A stretch of DNA of 64,000 nucleotides from Arthrobacter sp. ISL-65 (lineage in GTDB: Bacteria > Actinomycetota > Actinomycetes > Actinomycetales > Micrococcaceae): the NCBI RefSeq assembly GCF_018613795.1, contig NZ_JAGGPN010000009.1:40898-104897 (forward strand), in the 5' to 3' direction. Each line of letters opens with the position of its first letter. Position 1 is the stretch's first letter. The notes beneath the pieces are model-generated. The model saw only the letters and a program-made list of their open reading frames with translations. It ran no database searches and had not been told where the DNA came from. Shown here one piece after another: positions 16,992 through 26,574 of the stretch. The position numbers were made by a program, and so were the translations under genes.

Positions 16992-19484
16992 TCACTGCTG
17001 CATTTCCTCTGCTGCCTCGATATCGATGATCCGGTGGATGGAGAGCACCCGTTCCGTGTCCTTCGCGGGGTCGAAGACGCGGACGCGTCCGCCCGCCACG
17101 GAGACCGGAACAACCGTTTCCAGTCTCGCATTCCCCAGGCTGTCAACGACGTTCATCACCACTTTTTGCCGGAGCCGGATGGCTTTGTGCAGGGTCTCCA
17201 GGCCCAGCTGGGTTGCCTCCTCGCCGCCGGCGGCAGCCGGATGGGAACCGTTGGCGCCGGAGCCGGCCGCAGCATGGCTGCGAAGCACGGCGAGCTGGGC
17301 GGTGACGTCGGCGTCGGGAAGGGCCGTTCGCGGCGCGCTGTAGACGGGGCGCCCGCTGCCTGGAAGGGGCGCGGTCCGGTTAAGGCGGACGACGGCGGAG
17401 CCGGCCTCTTCGACGGCAGGTGACAGTCCCAGCCCGCGCAGCACGAGGGCCGTCTGCCGGGGTGAGGCCATGGAGACCAGGACGGTGGGGGCGATCCGGA
17501 CCAGGCCCAGGGACGAAGCCGCAGCCTCCCGGCAGAGCTCACTGAGCGCGGCTTCGTCATCGCTCTGGATGAAGCTGGCGGCCGCTCCGACCCGCAGCTT
17601 GCCGTGCCTGGCGGCTGTGTCCTCCACGAGGTACTGCAGCGGCTGCGGCACGGCGGTGGCGGAGTACCGGCGGAGAAAATCGAGGATGGCTGCAGCGTCC
17701 TGGCCCGAGTCCAGGGCGCGCCGGATGGTCTCCGCGGAGAACCGGTACGTCGTGGCCGGGCCCTGCCCTTCGGCGTCGGCCATCCGCTGGAGCTGCTCGG
17801 CCAGGTCGGGGGCCAGGTAGCCGGGCGCGACCGCGGTCAGGTCGGCCTGCAGGAGCACATGGTTGAGGGCTGCAGGGAGGTGTTCGCCGAGGAGGTTCAT
17901 GGCGTCGTCAGGCGCGTCCGCGGCGATGGCGGCACCCAGCTGGCTGAGCGCGCCGGACCCGATCAGCCCTAGCAGCTCCGCCTCGGCAAGGACGCCGCTG
18001 ATCAAGGAACTGAACCGCCGCGCCATGCGGGGCTGCGACCACTCGGCACGCTGCAGCACTGCCTCCGCATTGAGCACGGGCGCCGCCCCGTCCGGCATCT
18101 CCGCCTCGAGCGTCAGCTCCCGCAGTATCTCCAGGATCCTCTTGCGGACGACGGGCGCGTCGGACCGCTGGGCCTCGGCGGATAGGGCGTTGACGGTGGC
18201 CGCCGGGGCGGGCCGATGGTTGGCGGGCCCAGCGGGCTGGCCATTCATGGGCTGCCCCACGAGTGACGGGGCGCGCTCGCTGGCCAGCCAGGCGTTGACG
18301 AGCCACAGCCACTGTTCCTGCCGCGGCAGCCCGAGCCATTCCAGCTGGGGCGGCTGCACCCAGCACGAGCTGTCCACGTCCAGCCGGATCAGGCCCGCAA
18401 GGGCGCAGAGCTCCAGCAGCACCGCGGTGGTGTGATGGTCCACGCGGAGAGTCTCGGCGAGCCTGCGCATCTCGCGGATGCCCACGCCGCCGCTCCGCAG
18501 GGTGGCCAGGGGCTGGTCCCTGACCGTATGCAGCAGTTCACCGGTGAGGCGCAGGGTCTCGGCGATGGCCCCGAGCGCGGCATTGCGGCGGAGTGCGGCA
18601 GTGGTGACGCCAAGCATCGGGGCAGGGGGAATCAGGGAGAAGTTGTCGATGATGGCGCCGCCGCGCAGGGAAACGCCCACGCTGTGCGGCAGTTCCACAT
18701 GTGCGGCGTCCAGCGGCACCAGCAGGCCCCGGGCCAGCAGCCAGTCGACGGGCCCGACGTCGTGACCTTCAGTGGTGACGGAGGCCTTCCGCTGGGCCTG
18801 GGGTACGGCACCCATCGCCCAGTTGCTGAACCGGGCCAGCAGCGCCGTGGTCCTTTCCGGGGCGCCGGCGAGGAGCGCTTGCAGTCCCTCGGGGGAAGAG
18901 GTCCAGTGCTGCAGCGCCAGCGCTGCGTCCATCGGAGTGGTGGCCGCCTGCACGGCGGCGCCGCCGCGGTGCAGCTCCGCTACAAGTTGGACAACGCGCT
19001 GGGCGAAGGCCGGCTGCAGCCTGACCAGCTCGGTGTAGCTGCGCCCCAGCCCGGCCGGATAGATCCCGACGACGTCCTTCAGGCTGCTCACCGGAAGATA
19101 GAAACGCTGCCTCTGGGCGCCGGCGCCCGCCCCGTGCGGCGGCTCCGCCCGCTGCACTAGGGCGAGATCATGCAGCGACTGCAGGAGCTGCTCGATGGCC
19201 GCCACAGTTGAGCCTGCGATGGCCTTCTTCAGCACCGCGGCCGATGCGCTGTGACCGGTGTCCGTGTTGGTGCACAGGTGCAGGGTCTCCAGGACCTGCA
19301 TTTGCGGACGGTTCAGGCGTTCCAGGGCCCGCTGCACGCTCACCCGGGCGCTGGCGCGGGCGGCCAGGGCGGGGAAGTCGGGAACGCCGGGGGAGATCAG
19401 GTCCGGCCGCGCAGCGAACAAAGCCCGCAGCGACTCGTCGCTGCGTGCCTCCAGTTCCTTGCTGAGCGCTCGAATGAGGGACAT
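16992..19484 (-). CDS. Helicase-associated (XPB/Ssl2-like domain) protein
   Basis: An 830-residue cytosolic protein of the family adjacent to XPB in many actinobacteria (M. tuberculosis Rv0862c beside ercc3 Rv0861c). It starts MSLIRALSKELEARSDESLRALFAARPDL. The C-terminal part (from about residue 560, YLAPDLAEQLQRMAD) matches the helicase C-terminal-like Helicase_C_3 domain, but there is no Walker A or DEAD box. It ends with KVVMNVVDSLGNARLETVVPV, a WYL-like fold. It may load or regulate XPB. ATG 19484 is chosen by family start; the ribosome site is weak. Confidence 0.82.
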   Translation of the reverse strand: MSLIRALSKELEARSDESLRALFAARPDLISPGVPDFPALAARASARVSVQRALERLNRPQMQVLETLHLCTNTDTGHSASAAVLKKAIAGSTVAAIEQLLQSLHDLALVQRAEPPHGAGAGAQRQRFYLPVSSLKDVVGIYPAGLGRSYTELVRLQPAFAQRVVQLVAELHRGGAAVQAATTPMDAALALQHWTSSPEGLQALLAGAPERTTALLARFSNWAMGAVPQAQRKASVTTEGHDVGPVDWLLARGLLVPLDAAHVELPHSVGVSLRGGAIIDNFSLIPPAPMLGVTTAALRRNAALGAIAETLRLTGELLHTVRDQPLATLRSGGVGIREMRRLAETLRVDHHTTAVLLELCALAGLIRLDVDSSCWVQPPQLEWLGLPRQEQWLWLVNAWLASERAPSLVGQPMNGQPAGPANHRPAPAATVNALSAEAQRSDAPVVRKRILEILRELTLEAEMPDGAAPVLNAEAVLQRAEWSQPRMARRFSSLISGVLAEAELLGLIGSGALSQLGAAIAADAPDDAMNLLGEHLPAALNHVLLQADLTAVAPGYLAPDLAEQLQRMADAEGQGPATTYRFSAETIRRALDSGQDAAAILDFLRRYSATAVPQPLQYLVEDTAARHGKLRVGAAASFIQSDDEAALSELCREAAASSLGLVRIAPTVLVSMASPRQTALVLRGLGLSPAVEEAGSAVVRLNRTAPLPGSGRPVYSAPRTALPDADVTAQLAVLRSHAAAGSGANGSHPAAAGGEEATQLGLETLHKAIRLRQKVVMNVVDSLGNARLETVVPVSVAGGRVRVFDPAKDTERVLSIHRIIDIEAAEEMQQ

Positions 19485-19494
19485 CAGTCCAACG

Positions 19495-19728
19495 TTACCG
19501 CTCGGCGGGGTTTCCTGCCCGGCGGCGGGCGGCAACGCCGTCGACCACCAGCACGAGCATCAACAGGAAGGACGCCGGAAGGCCATAGAGTGCCGTTGAC
19601 GTGATCCACTGCGGCGCCGCCTGGCCGGCAGCGGCCAGGGCTATGACCGCCCCGACCGCTGCGAGGGACAAAACTGCAAGGAGCACTGCGGCGGCCATCA
19701 GTGGCCGCCGGATACGCGCGGATGTCAT
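19495..19728 (-). CDS. Small two-helix membrane protein
   Basis: About 77 residues starting MTSARIRRPL, with two hydrophobic helices (MAAAVLLAVLSLAAVGAVIALAA and ALYGLPASFLLMLVLVVDG) and a basic C-terminal tail. I do not recognise the family. It lies 10 bases before the helicase-associated gene on the same strand and may be the first gene of that operon. TTG 19767 would add 13 residues. Codon use resembles that of its neighbours, but evidence that it is translated is modest. Confidence 0.55.
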   Translation of the reverse strand: MTSARIRRPLMAAAVLLAVLSLAAVGAVIALAAAGQAAPQWITSTALYGLPASFLLMLVLVVDGVAARRRAGNPAER

Positions 19729-19911
19729 GGACGTAACGCTAACAGCAGTGCCGCGGCCGCGCCTCAAAGCGGGATTAGCCTGCCAGTCAGGATAACCTTG
19801 AAGGAACAGACCAACATGGACCAGGCAGTCATACCCTGAACCCGCACATCAGTGCGGATGCGGTGACGGCCGGCCATGTCCCAGAACGTCAGAACGAAGA
19901 AGGTTGATTAG

Positions 19912-20295
19912 GTGCCTACCGGCAAGGTCAAGTGGTACGACAAGGACAAAGGTTTCGGATTCCTCGCGGGCGAGGACGGACAGGAAGTGTTCCTTCCCAA
20001 GTCGGCGCTGCCCGCCGGAGTTACGGAACTGAAGGCCGGCACCCGGGTTGAGTTCGGCGTCGCAGACGGACGCAAGGGCGCCCAGGCCCTCGGCCTCCGC
20101 GTCCTCGAAAAAACGCCGTCCATCGCAAAGGCCAAGCGCCCCAGCGCGAGGGATCTTGCCCCGCTGGTGCAAGACCTGGTGACGGTCCTGGACAACCTGT
20201 CCGGCACGCTGTCGTCCGGAAAGTACCCGGACAGCAACAAGGGCAAGGCCATTGCCGCTGCCCTGCGTAAGGTTGCCGACGAGCTGGACGCCTAG
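19912..20295 (+). CDS. Cold-shock-domain protein with a C-terminal extension
   Basis: A 127-residue protein. Residues 1-66 form a cold-shock domain (GKVKWYDKDKGFGFLAGEDGQEVFLPKSAL), with the usual DVFVH replaced by EVFLP. Residues 67-127 are a helical extension (RDLAPLVQDLVTVLDNLSGTLSSGKYPDSNKGKA, cited in part). GTG 19912 has GAAGG nine bases upstream. The DUF3027 gene follows by seven bases. In M. tuberculosis cspB (Rv0871) lies in the comparable region, but this long form is the version I associate with Micrococcaceae. Confidence 0.88.
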   Translation: MPTGKVKWYDKDKGFGFLAGEDGQEVFLPKSALPAGVTELKAGTRVEFGVADGRKGAQALGLRVLEKTPSIAKAKRPSARDLAPLVQDLVTVLDNLSGTLSSGKYPDSNKGKAIAAALRKVADELDA

Positions 20296-20302
20296 GCCTC
20301 CG

Positions 20303-20851
20303 ATGAACCCGGAACCTGAACAGGCCGAATCCAAGGTGGAACCCAAGGCACCCAAGCGCCGCACCGGTGTCCCGGTGTGGCGAACGGGGAAGCCTGACGC
20401 CGTGCTGGCCGCTGCCGTAGACGCGGCCCGGACCGCCATCGAAGGCATCGCGCAGGCATCCGAAATAGGGGACCACCTGGCCGCCCGGACCGAGGGCGAC
20501 CGCGTGGTGACGCACCTTTTCGAATCGAGGCTGCCGGGATACCTCGGCTGGCAGTGGTATGCCGTCCTGACCCGCAACTCCCGCTCCAAGGTGATCACGG
20601 TCAACGAGCTTGGCCTGCTCCCGTCCGAAGACTCCATCCTCGCCCCGGAGTGGGTGCCGTGGGCCGAGCGCGTACGCCCTGAGGACGCCCAGGAGCAGGA
20701 AGCTCCGGCCGAGGCCTCCGCTGGTTCCGAAACAGAGCCCGACGCCGCAACAGGGGCTGACGCTGAAGCAGGGCCCCACGCTGAAGCAGAGCCCGGCGCC
20801 GAAACAGAGCCCAGCGTCCAAACAGAGCCCGACGCTCAAGAACGCGACTAA
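20303..20851 (+). CDS. DUF3027 domain-containing protein
   Basis: A 182-residue protein. The DUF3027 core spans residues 30-130: ARTAIEGIAQASEIGDHLAARTEGDRVVTH, then GYLGWQWYAVLTR, ending LLPSEDSILAPEWVPWAERVRPED. The last 45 residues are an acidic Ala/Glu/Pro tail of short repeats. The function is unknown. In M. tuberculosis the homologue Rv0883c sits next to serC, and here serC is also the neighbour, convergent. ATG 20303 follows the cold-shock-domain stop by seven bases, so translation is probably coupled. Confidence 0.82.
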   Translation: MNPEPEQAESKVEPKAPKRRTGVPVWRTGKPDAVLAAAVDAARTAIEGIAQASEIGDHLAARTEGDRVVTHLFESRLPGYLGWQWYAVLTRNSRSKVITVNELGLLPSEDSILAPEWVPWAERVRPEDAQEQEAPAEASAGSETEPDAATGADAEAGPHAEAEPGAETEPSVQTEPDAQERD

Positions 20852-20918
20852 CCACAACGACGGACGGCGCCGGCCGGACGCAAGCCCGGACGACGCCGTC
20901 GAACGCTGACCCTTGAAT

Positions 20919-20980
20919 GAGTTTTTGTACAGATAATGCGGCCAAAAGGCCCACGAACCGCGATTATCTGTACAAATACT
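20919..20980. repeat. Palindromic repeat with GTACAGATAAT arms, copy 1
   Basis: The left arm AGTTTTTGTACAGATAAT (20920-20937) pairs with the right arm (20963-20980), with one mismatch in 18. The loop between them carries GCGG/CCGC. It sits between the convergent DUF3027 and serC genes. The same element, with both arms changed to GTCC, lies at 61525-61585, and the left arm recurs exactly at 63983-64000. There is no U-tract after the stem on either strand, so a standard terminator is unlikely. Confidence 0.8.
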
Positions 20981-20993
20981 CCAAGCTGGCTGG

Positions 20994-22265
<1,272 letters not shown>

Positions 22266-22295
22266 TCACTGAGACGGGGCCCGCCGCCCGCCGTG

Positions 22296-22332
22296 CGGAT
22301 TATTCGGACTAATTCAAAATAGGCTAAGCTTG
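22296..22332 (+). promoter_or_regulatory. Regulatory-looking segment between serC and ideR
   Basis: The 347-base gap (22125-22471) holds no gene. Within it, CGGATTATT (22296-22304) is followed directly by CGGACTAATT (22305-22314), a degenerate tandem pair. TAGGCTAA (22320-22327) matches one half of the IdeR consensus; the other half is poor (about 12 of 19 positions overall at 22314-22332). TAGGCT could also be a -10 for ideR. Function is uncertain. Confidence 0.35.
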
Positions 22333-22471
22333 CACTGGACGTACGGGCAGACAGCCGGTGCTGCGCCGCCGTCGAACATGCGACCGCCGCTGCAGCTTGC
22401 CGGATCCCGGTGCGGCGGGCCCGCGGTACGGTGGGACGGACGCAATTACTGTGCTCGAGGAGCTGAGCTGA

Positions 22472-23167
22472 ATGACGGATCTGATCGACACCACGGAGAT
22501 GTACCTTCGCACCATTCTGGAGCTGGAGGAAGAGAACATCGTGGCGCTTCGGGCACGCATCGCCGAACGTCTCCGCCACTCAGGGCCCACCGTTTCGCAG
22601 ACCATCGGCAGGATGGAGCGGGACGGCCTCGTCGTCGTCTCCGGCGACCGCCACCTTGAGCTGACCGAGGTGGGCCGCAAGCGCGCCACCGAGGTCATGC
22701 GCAAGCACCGCCTCGCCGAGCGCCTCCTCGCGGACGTGATCGGCCTGGACTGGGCCTACGTCCATGACGAGGCCTGCCGGTGGGAACACGTCATGAGTGA
22801 ACGGGTGGAGCGCAGGATCTACGAACTGCTCGACTACCCCACCGAGTCCCCTTATGGCAATCCGATTCCCGGCCTGGCCGCACTCGGCGGGCAGCCCGCC
22901 CGCCCGTTCTCGGACGGGGTGGTGAACCTGCTGGACGCCATGACCAGCTACGGCCCGGAATCCAAGGTCACCGTCAGCCGCCTCGCGGAACCCATCCAGG
23001 TGGAGCCGGAACTGCTCCTCCAGCTCGATGAGGGCGGGATCCGGCCGGGCGCCGCCGTCTCGCTCGAACGTGTGGGGGAGTACATTTCTGTCCGCGTGCC
23101 GGGGTTTGAGGGCGCCCTTGAGCTGCCGCCGGAAGTCGCTGCGCACGTGTTCGTGCGCGTGGACTAG
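22472..23167 (+). CDS. ideR: Iron-dependent repressor IdeR (DtxR family)
   Basis: A 231-residue metal-dependent regulator. The N-terminal winged helix reads LRARIAERLRHSGPTVSQTIGRMERDGLV. All ligands of the IdeR/DtxR metal sites are at the canonical positions: H79, E83 and H98, and M10, C102, E105 and H106. The C-terminal SH3-like domain begins near residue 150. When iron-loaded it represses uptake genes, and the box at 5814 before the siderophore-interacting gene is a direct candidate target. ATG 22472 has GAGGAG nine bases upstream. Confidence 0.95.
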   Translation: MTDLIDTTEMYLRTILELEEENIVALRARIAERLRHSGPTVSQTIGRMERDGLVVVSGDRHLELTEVGRKRATEVMRKHRLAERLLADVIGLDWAYVHDEACRWEHVMSERVERRIYELLDYPTESPYGNPIPGLAALGGQPARPFSDGVVNLLDAMTSYGPESKVTVSRLAEPIQVEPELLLQLDEGGIRPGAAVSLERVGEYISVRVPGFEGALELPPEVAAHVFVRVD

Positions 23168-23238
23168 CTCCGAAGGCGCCCGCGGGCCGGATGCCGCGTC
23201 CTGTCTGACATCTGCAGGCAGGATGACCTACCACCTTT

Positions 23239-23288
23239 GCACAGTGAATATAACGGAATTATTACTGTGCTCCTTAATCGCCTATAGT
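23239..23288 (+). promoter_or_regulatory. Promoter and dyad of the first riboswitch operon
   Basis: -10 TATAGT at 23283-23288, about 40 bases before the aptamer. A dyad GCACAGT (23239-23245)/ACTGTGC (23264-23270) covers the -35 region and may be an operator. No obvious consensus -35 is present, so activation by a bound protein is possible. Confidence 0.5.
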
Positions 23289-23325
23289 TAAACGGCAACG
23301 CCGATGCACAAGCGTTACCTGATCT

Positions 23326-23548
23326 GGAGCCGAACCTTGCCAGCAGATCAGTAGCACGAGTCACCTACTGGCAGGGGCGGGGGAACCACAATCGGCTGTT
23401 TTTACAGCCTTGGGGTGAAGTCCGCAGCAGCAAGTCTCTTCCGCAGAAGGAATCCTCCCGGGATACCCCTGTGCCGGAATGGCTTGTTATGACGGGCCGG
23501 GTCCGAACTCTCTGACCCGAATCCGACAGCTAACTTCGCAGGCTATCC
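23326..23548 (+). promoter_or_regulatory. c-di-AMP riboswitch (ydaO-yuaA type) before the M23 hydrolase
   Basis: The conserved blocks of the ydaO aptamer are in order: GGGGCGGGGGAACC (23374-23387), CCTTGGGGTGAA (23408-23419), a P-stem insertion, then CCGAATCC-like GACCCGAATCCGACAGC (23514-23530) and TAACTTCGCAGGC (23531-23543). GGAGCC at 23326-23331 can pair with GGC...TCC around 23541-23548 to close P1. In other actinobacteria this riboswitch turns off wall-hydrolase (rpf, NlpC/P60) genes when c-di-AMP is high. The coding start is 17 bases downstream. The exact ends are approximate. Confidence 0.92.
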
Positions 23549-23564
23549 AGAGAGGAAGCAGTAC

Positions 23565-24392
23565 TTGTCCATGCAGAATGCCCGGGGCCGCCGCCGCGCG
23601 ACCGGTCCCGCTCCTGAGCCGCGCCTCGCGGAGGCCATTGCCGCTGACCGTCCCCGGGACGCCCAGCGTGAAGCCCGCCGCCGTCGGGGTCCGTTCCGGC
23701 AGGTTACGGACTTCGCCTCGGCCAGTGGTGTCGGGCAAAAGGCTGGAGTGGCCCTTGCCGCCACCGGCCTGCTGCTGACCGTTACTGTCCCCGCGACCAG
23801 CCCCGTCCTGGCTGCCGGAGAGCAGCAGGGAGGGGCGTCCGCGTCCGCCGCCTCACCGGCCCAGCCGAAGGTCTCGGCGGAAGCGGCAGCAAAGATCGAC
23901 TTCAGCCGCACGTCCGTCTCCACCACCGGTGACCCGGACGGAAAGCTCAAGCAGCTCCTGAGTGCCCAGTCGGCCGGCAGTATCAAGCGTGCGGCTTCGG
24001 TGGGCACCCTGGGCGGGCCGCTGACCACGCTGGTCAAGTCCTCTCCGTTCGGTTACCGGGTCAGCCCGATCACCGGCGGCGCCGGCGAGTTCCACCGCGG
24101 CCAGGACTTCGCCGCCCAGTGCGGCACGCAAGTGCTTGCTGCGGCCAGCGGCAAGGTCACCTTCTCGGGCTGGCATCCGTACGGGGGAGGCAACCGCGTG
24201 GTCATCGACCACGGCAACGGCTTGGAGACCACGTACAACCACCTGTCGTCCTCCAGCGTCGAGGTTGGCCAGAAGGTCACCCGCGGTGAAGCTATCGCCC
24301 TCAGCGGGACCACCGGCGCGTCCACCGGCTGCCACCTCCACTTCGAGGTGATGGTCAACGGGGATGTCGTTGATCCCACCGGCTGGCTCTGA
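23565..24392 (+). CDS. Secreted M23-family peptidoglycan endopeptidase
   Basis: A 275-residue exported protein with a long basic N terminus (about 55 residues), a signal helix (KAGVALAATGLLLTVTVPAT) and an Ala-rich linker. The LytM/M23 domain follows: zinc ligands H177 and D181 in HRGQDF and H257/H259 in HLHFEV. It cleaves peptide crosslinks of peptidoglycan outside the cell. The TTG 23565 start keeps the spacing to GAGAGG seen for the second riboswitch gene; ATG 23571 is an alternative. It is controlled by the c-di-AMP riboswitch just upstream. Confidence 0.9.
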   Translation: MSMQNARGRRRATGPAPEPRLAEAIAADRPRDAQREARRRRGPFRQVTDFASASGVGQKAGVALAATGLLLTVTVPATSPVLAAGEQQGGASASAASPAQPKVSAEAAAKIDFSRTSVSTTGDPDGKLKQLLSAQSAGSIKRAASVGTLGGPLTTLVKSSPFGYRVSPITGGAGEFHRGQDFAAQCGTQVLAAASGKVTFSGWHPYGGGNRVVIDHGNGLETTYNHLSSSSVEVGQKVTRGEAIALSGTTGASTGCHLHFEVMVNGDVVDPTGWL

Positions 24393-24477
24393 GCCAAATC
24401 GAGTGAGTACTCTCGTTCCCGTGACATGCCGTGACCTGAATGTGACATTAGCTCCGAACTGCTGTACCGTCTAAACC

Positions 24478-24502
24478 GCGTCAACTTTTCCGAAGTTGAC
24501 GC
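24478..24502. promoter_or_regulatory. Perfect 10-bp hairpin between the M23 gene and riboswitch 2
   Basis: GCGTCAACTT (24478-24487) and AAGTTGACGC (24493-24502) form a perfect stem with loop TTCCG, nine bases before the second riboswitch. There is no following T-run, so it is not a typical terminator. It may be an operator or a 5' transcript stabiliser. It also contains TTGACG, a possible -35. Confidence 0.5.
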
Positions 24503-24510
24503 TCTTGAGT

Positions 24511-24687
24511 GGATTGCCTAGCTCTGCCACCGCTCAAGGTCCGTTCGCATTACATCGTCTGGCAGGGGCGGGGGAACCAATTTTGGTCTTCGCAAGAAGG
24601 CCTTGGGGTTAAGTCGCAAAGCTTCCCAGGAAGCGGAGCGGCCGGGTGCACTCCCATCCGAATCCGACAGCTCACCTCGCAGGCATT
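24511..24687 (+). promoter_or_regulatory. c-di-AMP riboswitch (ydaO-yuaA type) before the NlpC/P60 hydrolase
   Basis: Conserved blocks: GGCAGGGGCGGGGGAACC (24561-24578), CCTTGGGGTTAAG (24601-24613) and CCGAATCCGACAGCTCACCT (24658-24677), then CGCAGGCA. TGCCT (24515-24519) pairs with AGGCA (24681-24685) to close P1. The ribosome site GAGAGG and the GTG start follow within 20 bases, so control could act on translation or on early termination. It shares the aptamer core with the copy at 23326 but not the variable stems. Confidence 0.92.
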
Positions 24688-24703
24688 GGGAGAGGCTACC
24701 TTC

Positions 24704-25462
24704 GTGTCTTCACGCCACAATGCCGCGCGCCACCGCGCGCAAACGGTTCGTATGAACCCATTGGACTCCGTGTCCAAGGCGGTTAGCGCCAATGCCGGCA
24801 CAGTAGGTCGCCAGGCAGCTGTTATTGCAGCTGCTTCAGGTCTCATCCTGAGCGTTGGCATGCCTGCCAACGCAGCCGACGCCAACATTGGTGTTTCCGC
24901 CTCCTCGGAGACCGGATCCCAGGCCGCGCAGCTCGCTGTGACCGCCGCGCCAACCGCCACTGTCACCTTCGAGCGTCCTGCCGTCACCACGGTGGCAGCC
25001 CCGGTCGCCGAAACCATTGCTCCGCAGTCGAGCGATGAGGGCCAGGCGGGCGACGCAGGCCAGATCAGTGACGAGAGCGCTGGTGCGGCCCAGGCCGTCA
25101 CCGCCAAGTCCACCGATGGTGCGGCCTCCGCCGCAGCGTCCGGGCTGGCCGCGATCGCGTACACCGGCATCGGCAACCCGTACGTCTGGGGCGGCACCAC
25201 CCCCAGCGGCTGGGACTGCTCCGGCTTCACCCAGTGGGTTTACGCTCAGGCAGGCATCAGCATTCCCCGCGTCAACGCGTGGAACGCCATGAAGCCCACC
25301 TCGACGCCTGTTCCCGGCGACCTGGTCATGCAGAACGGCGGCGCCCATGTGGGCATCTACGTCGGTAACGGCATGATGATCAGCGCGCTGAACCCCTCGG
25401 ACGGAACGCTCCTGCACGCGGTGTCCGCCACGGGCACGTCCTCCTTCTTCACCCTTCGCTAA
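24704..25462 (+). CDS. Secreted NlpC/P60 peptidoglycan hydrolase
   Basis: A 252-residue exported C40 peptidase. After the basic N terminus comes a signal helix (RQAAVIAAASGLILSVGMPANA), then an Ala/Thr linker of about 100 residues, and the NlpC/P60 domain from about 150. Catalytic Cys172 is in WDCSGFTQWVYAQAG and His215 in GGAHVGIYVGNG. It cleaves the D-Glu to diamino acid bond family of stem peptides. GTG 24704 is chosen from the GAGAGG site after the riboswitch; the frame reads open upstream only because the aptamer happens to lack stops. Confidence 0.9.
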   Translation: MSSRHNAARHRAQTVRMNPLDSVSKAVSANAGTVGRQAAVIAAASGLILSVGMPANAADANIGVSASSETGSQAAQLAVTAAPTATVTFERPAVTTVAAPVAETIAPQSSDEGQAGDAGQISDESAGAAQAVTAKSTDGAASAAASGLAAIAYTGIGNPYVWGGTTPSGWDCSGFTQWVYAQAGISIPRVNAWNAMKPTSTPVPGDLVMQNGGAHVGIYVGNGMMISALNPSDGTLLHAVSATGTSSFFTLR

Positions 25463-25561
25463 AAATCCGATTCGAGACGGGCCGGCTTACCCCCAAGATG
25501 CCGGCGCGTCGATAACCCACGCCTGCTACCGCGGTTCGTGGAACACGAAAGAGAGAAATTA

Positions 25562-26350
25562 ATGACTACACGTGCGACCATTGCACGCCACCGCGCCGAG
25601 GTCACCAAGACCAACTCGCTGGCCGTCATTGCCAAGGCCGTCGGCGACAACGCCGGTGGCATGGGCCGCCAGGCCGCAGTTATCGCTGCTGCTTCCGGTC
25701 TTGTCCTGACCAGCGGCATCGCCGCCAACGCTGCTGAGACCAACGTTCAGCGCGAATCCGCCGCAGCTTCCACCCTGGAAGTCCAGTCCGCTGCACCGGC
25801 CACCATCTCCGCTGCGTCCAGCATCGCGATCTCCTACGAGAAGCCTGCTGTCTCCACCGCCCCGGCTCCCGTCGTCGAGGCCCCCAAGCCTGTCGTCAAG
25901 GTTCAGGAAGCTGCCCCCGCCGTTGAGGCTGCTCCCGTTGCTGAAGCCGCACCCGCAGTCCAGGCCACGGCCGCCGTCGAAACCGCTGCCCCGGCAGCGC
26001 CGAAGACCACTGCCGCCAGCGGCAAGGGCGCTGCAATCGCTGCTGCCGCCTATGCGCAGCTGGGCGTCTCCCAGGACTGCACCGCCCTGGCCACCAACGC
26101 ACTCGCAGCTGTGGGCATCCACTACCACGGCTGGCCGGCAGGCTACCTGTCCCTCGGCCGCACTGTCAGCGCTGCTGAGGCTCGGCCGGGCGACCTCGCC
26201 TACTACCAGAACGGCGGCATGGGCCTGGCCCACATCGCTGTGTACGTCGGCAACGGCCAGGCCGTCCACGGCGGCTGGAACGGCGGAACCACCGCACTGT
26301 TCAGCGTGAACGTCGGCTCCGGCCCGGTCTTCATCCGCGTCGGCGGCTAA
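25562..26350 (+). CDS. Secreted NlpC/P60-like (C40) wall hydrolase
   Basis: A 262-residue exported protein. The N-terminal 60 residues (RHRAEVTKTNSLAVIAKAVG, then GRQAAVIAAASGLVLTSGIAANA) closely match the preceding gene, so the two are paralogues. An Ala/Pro/Val linker (about 90-155) leads to a short C40-like domain: Cys173 in QDCTALATNAL and His224 in LAHIAVYVGNGQAVHGGW. The usual DCSG is changed to DCTA. No riboswitch precedes it. A weak hairpin (25476-25510) separates it from the upstream gene, so it may be read through from that operon. It ends in a strong terminator. Confidence 0.82.
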   Translation: MTTRATIARHRAEVTKTNSLAVIAKAVGDNAGGMGRQAAVIAAASGLVLTSGIAANAAETNVQRESAAASTLEVQSAAPATISAASSIAISYEKPAVSTAPAPVVEAPKPVVKVQEAAPAVEAAPVAEAAPAVQATAAVETAAPAAPKTTAASGKGAAIAAAAYAQLGVSQDCTALATNALAAVGIHYHGWPAGYLSLGRTVSAAEARPGDLAYYQNGGMGLAHIAVYVGNGQAVHGGWNGGTTALFSVNVGSGPVFIRVGG

Positions 26351-26370
26351 GACATCCCCTAGCGTTACGG

Positions 26371-26406
26371 AAGGACCCCCGCCAGTATGGCGGGGGTCCT
26401 TTTTTG
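26371..26406 (+). terminator. Rho-independent terminator of the wall-hydrolase cluster
   Basis: AGGACCCCCGCC (26372-26383) pairs with GGCGGGGGTCCT (26389-26400), followed by six or more T residues. Confidence 0.95.
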
Positions 26407-26574
26407 CCTCGCGCCCGCATGAATTTTTGGTGACACGCCACGGCGATGCTTGTGTTCGATTCGCTCATCTGCCTAGTGAGTGTTTACTCTTATGGTGTCG
26501 ATCCATAGCCCGGACATGCAGAGGGCAGCCGGCCCTCGCGCCTCTGCCGGGTGCGGCCGTGAAGAGGTATGTGC

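Noticed and set aside
20919..20980. Rho-independent terminator between DUF3027 and serC
   Set aside because: The T-run lies at the 5' side of the stem and A-run at the 3' side on both strands, so no U-tail follows the hairpin.
22314..22332. Full IdeR box before ideR
   Set aside because: Only one half (TAGGCTAA) fits; the other half matches poorly, so I list it only as a possible element.
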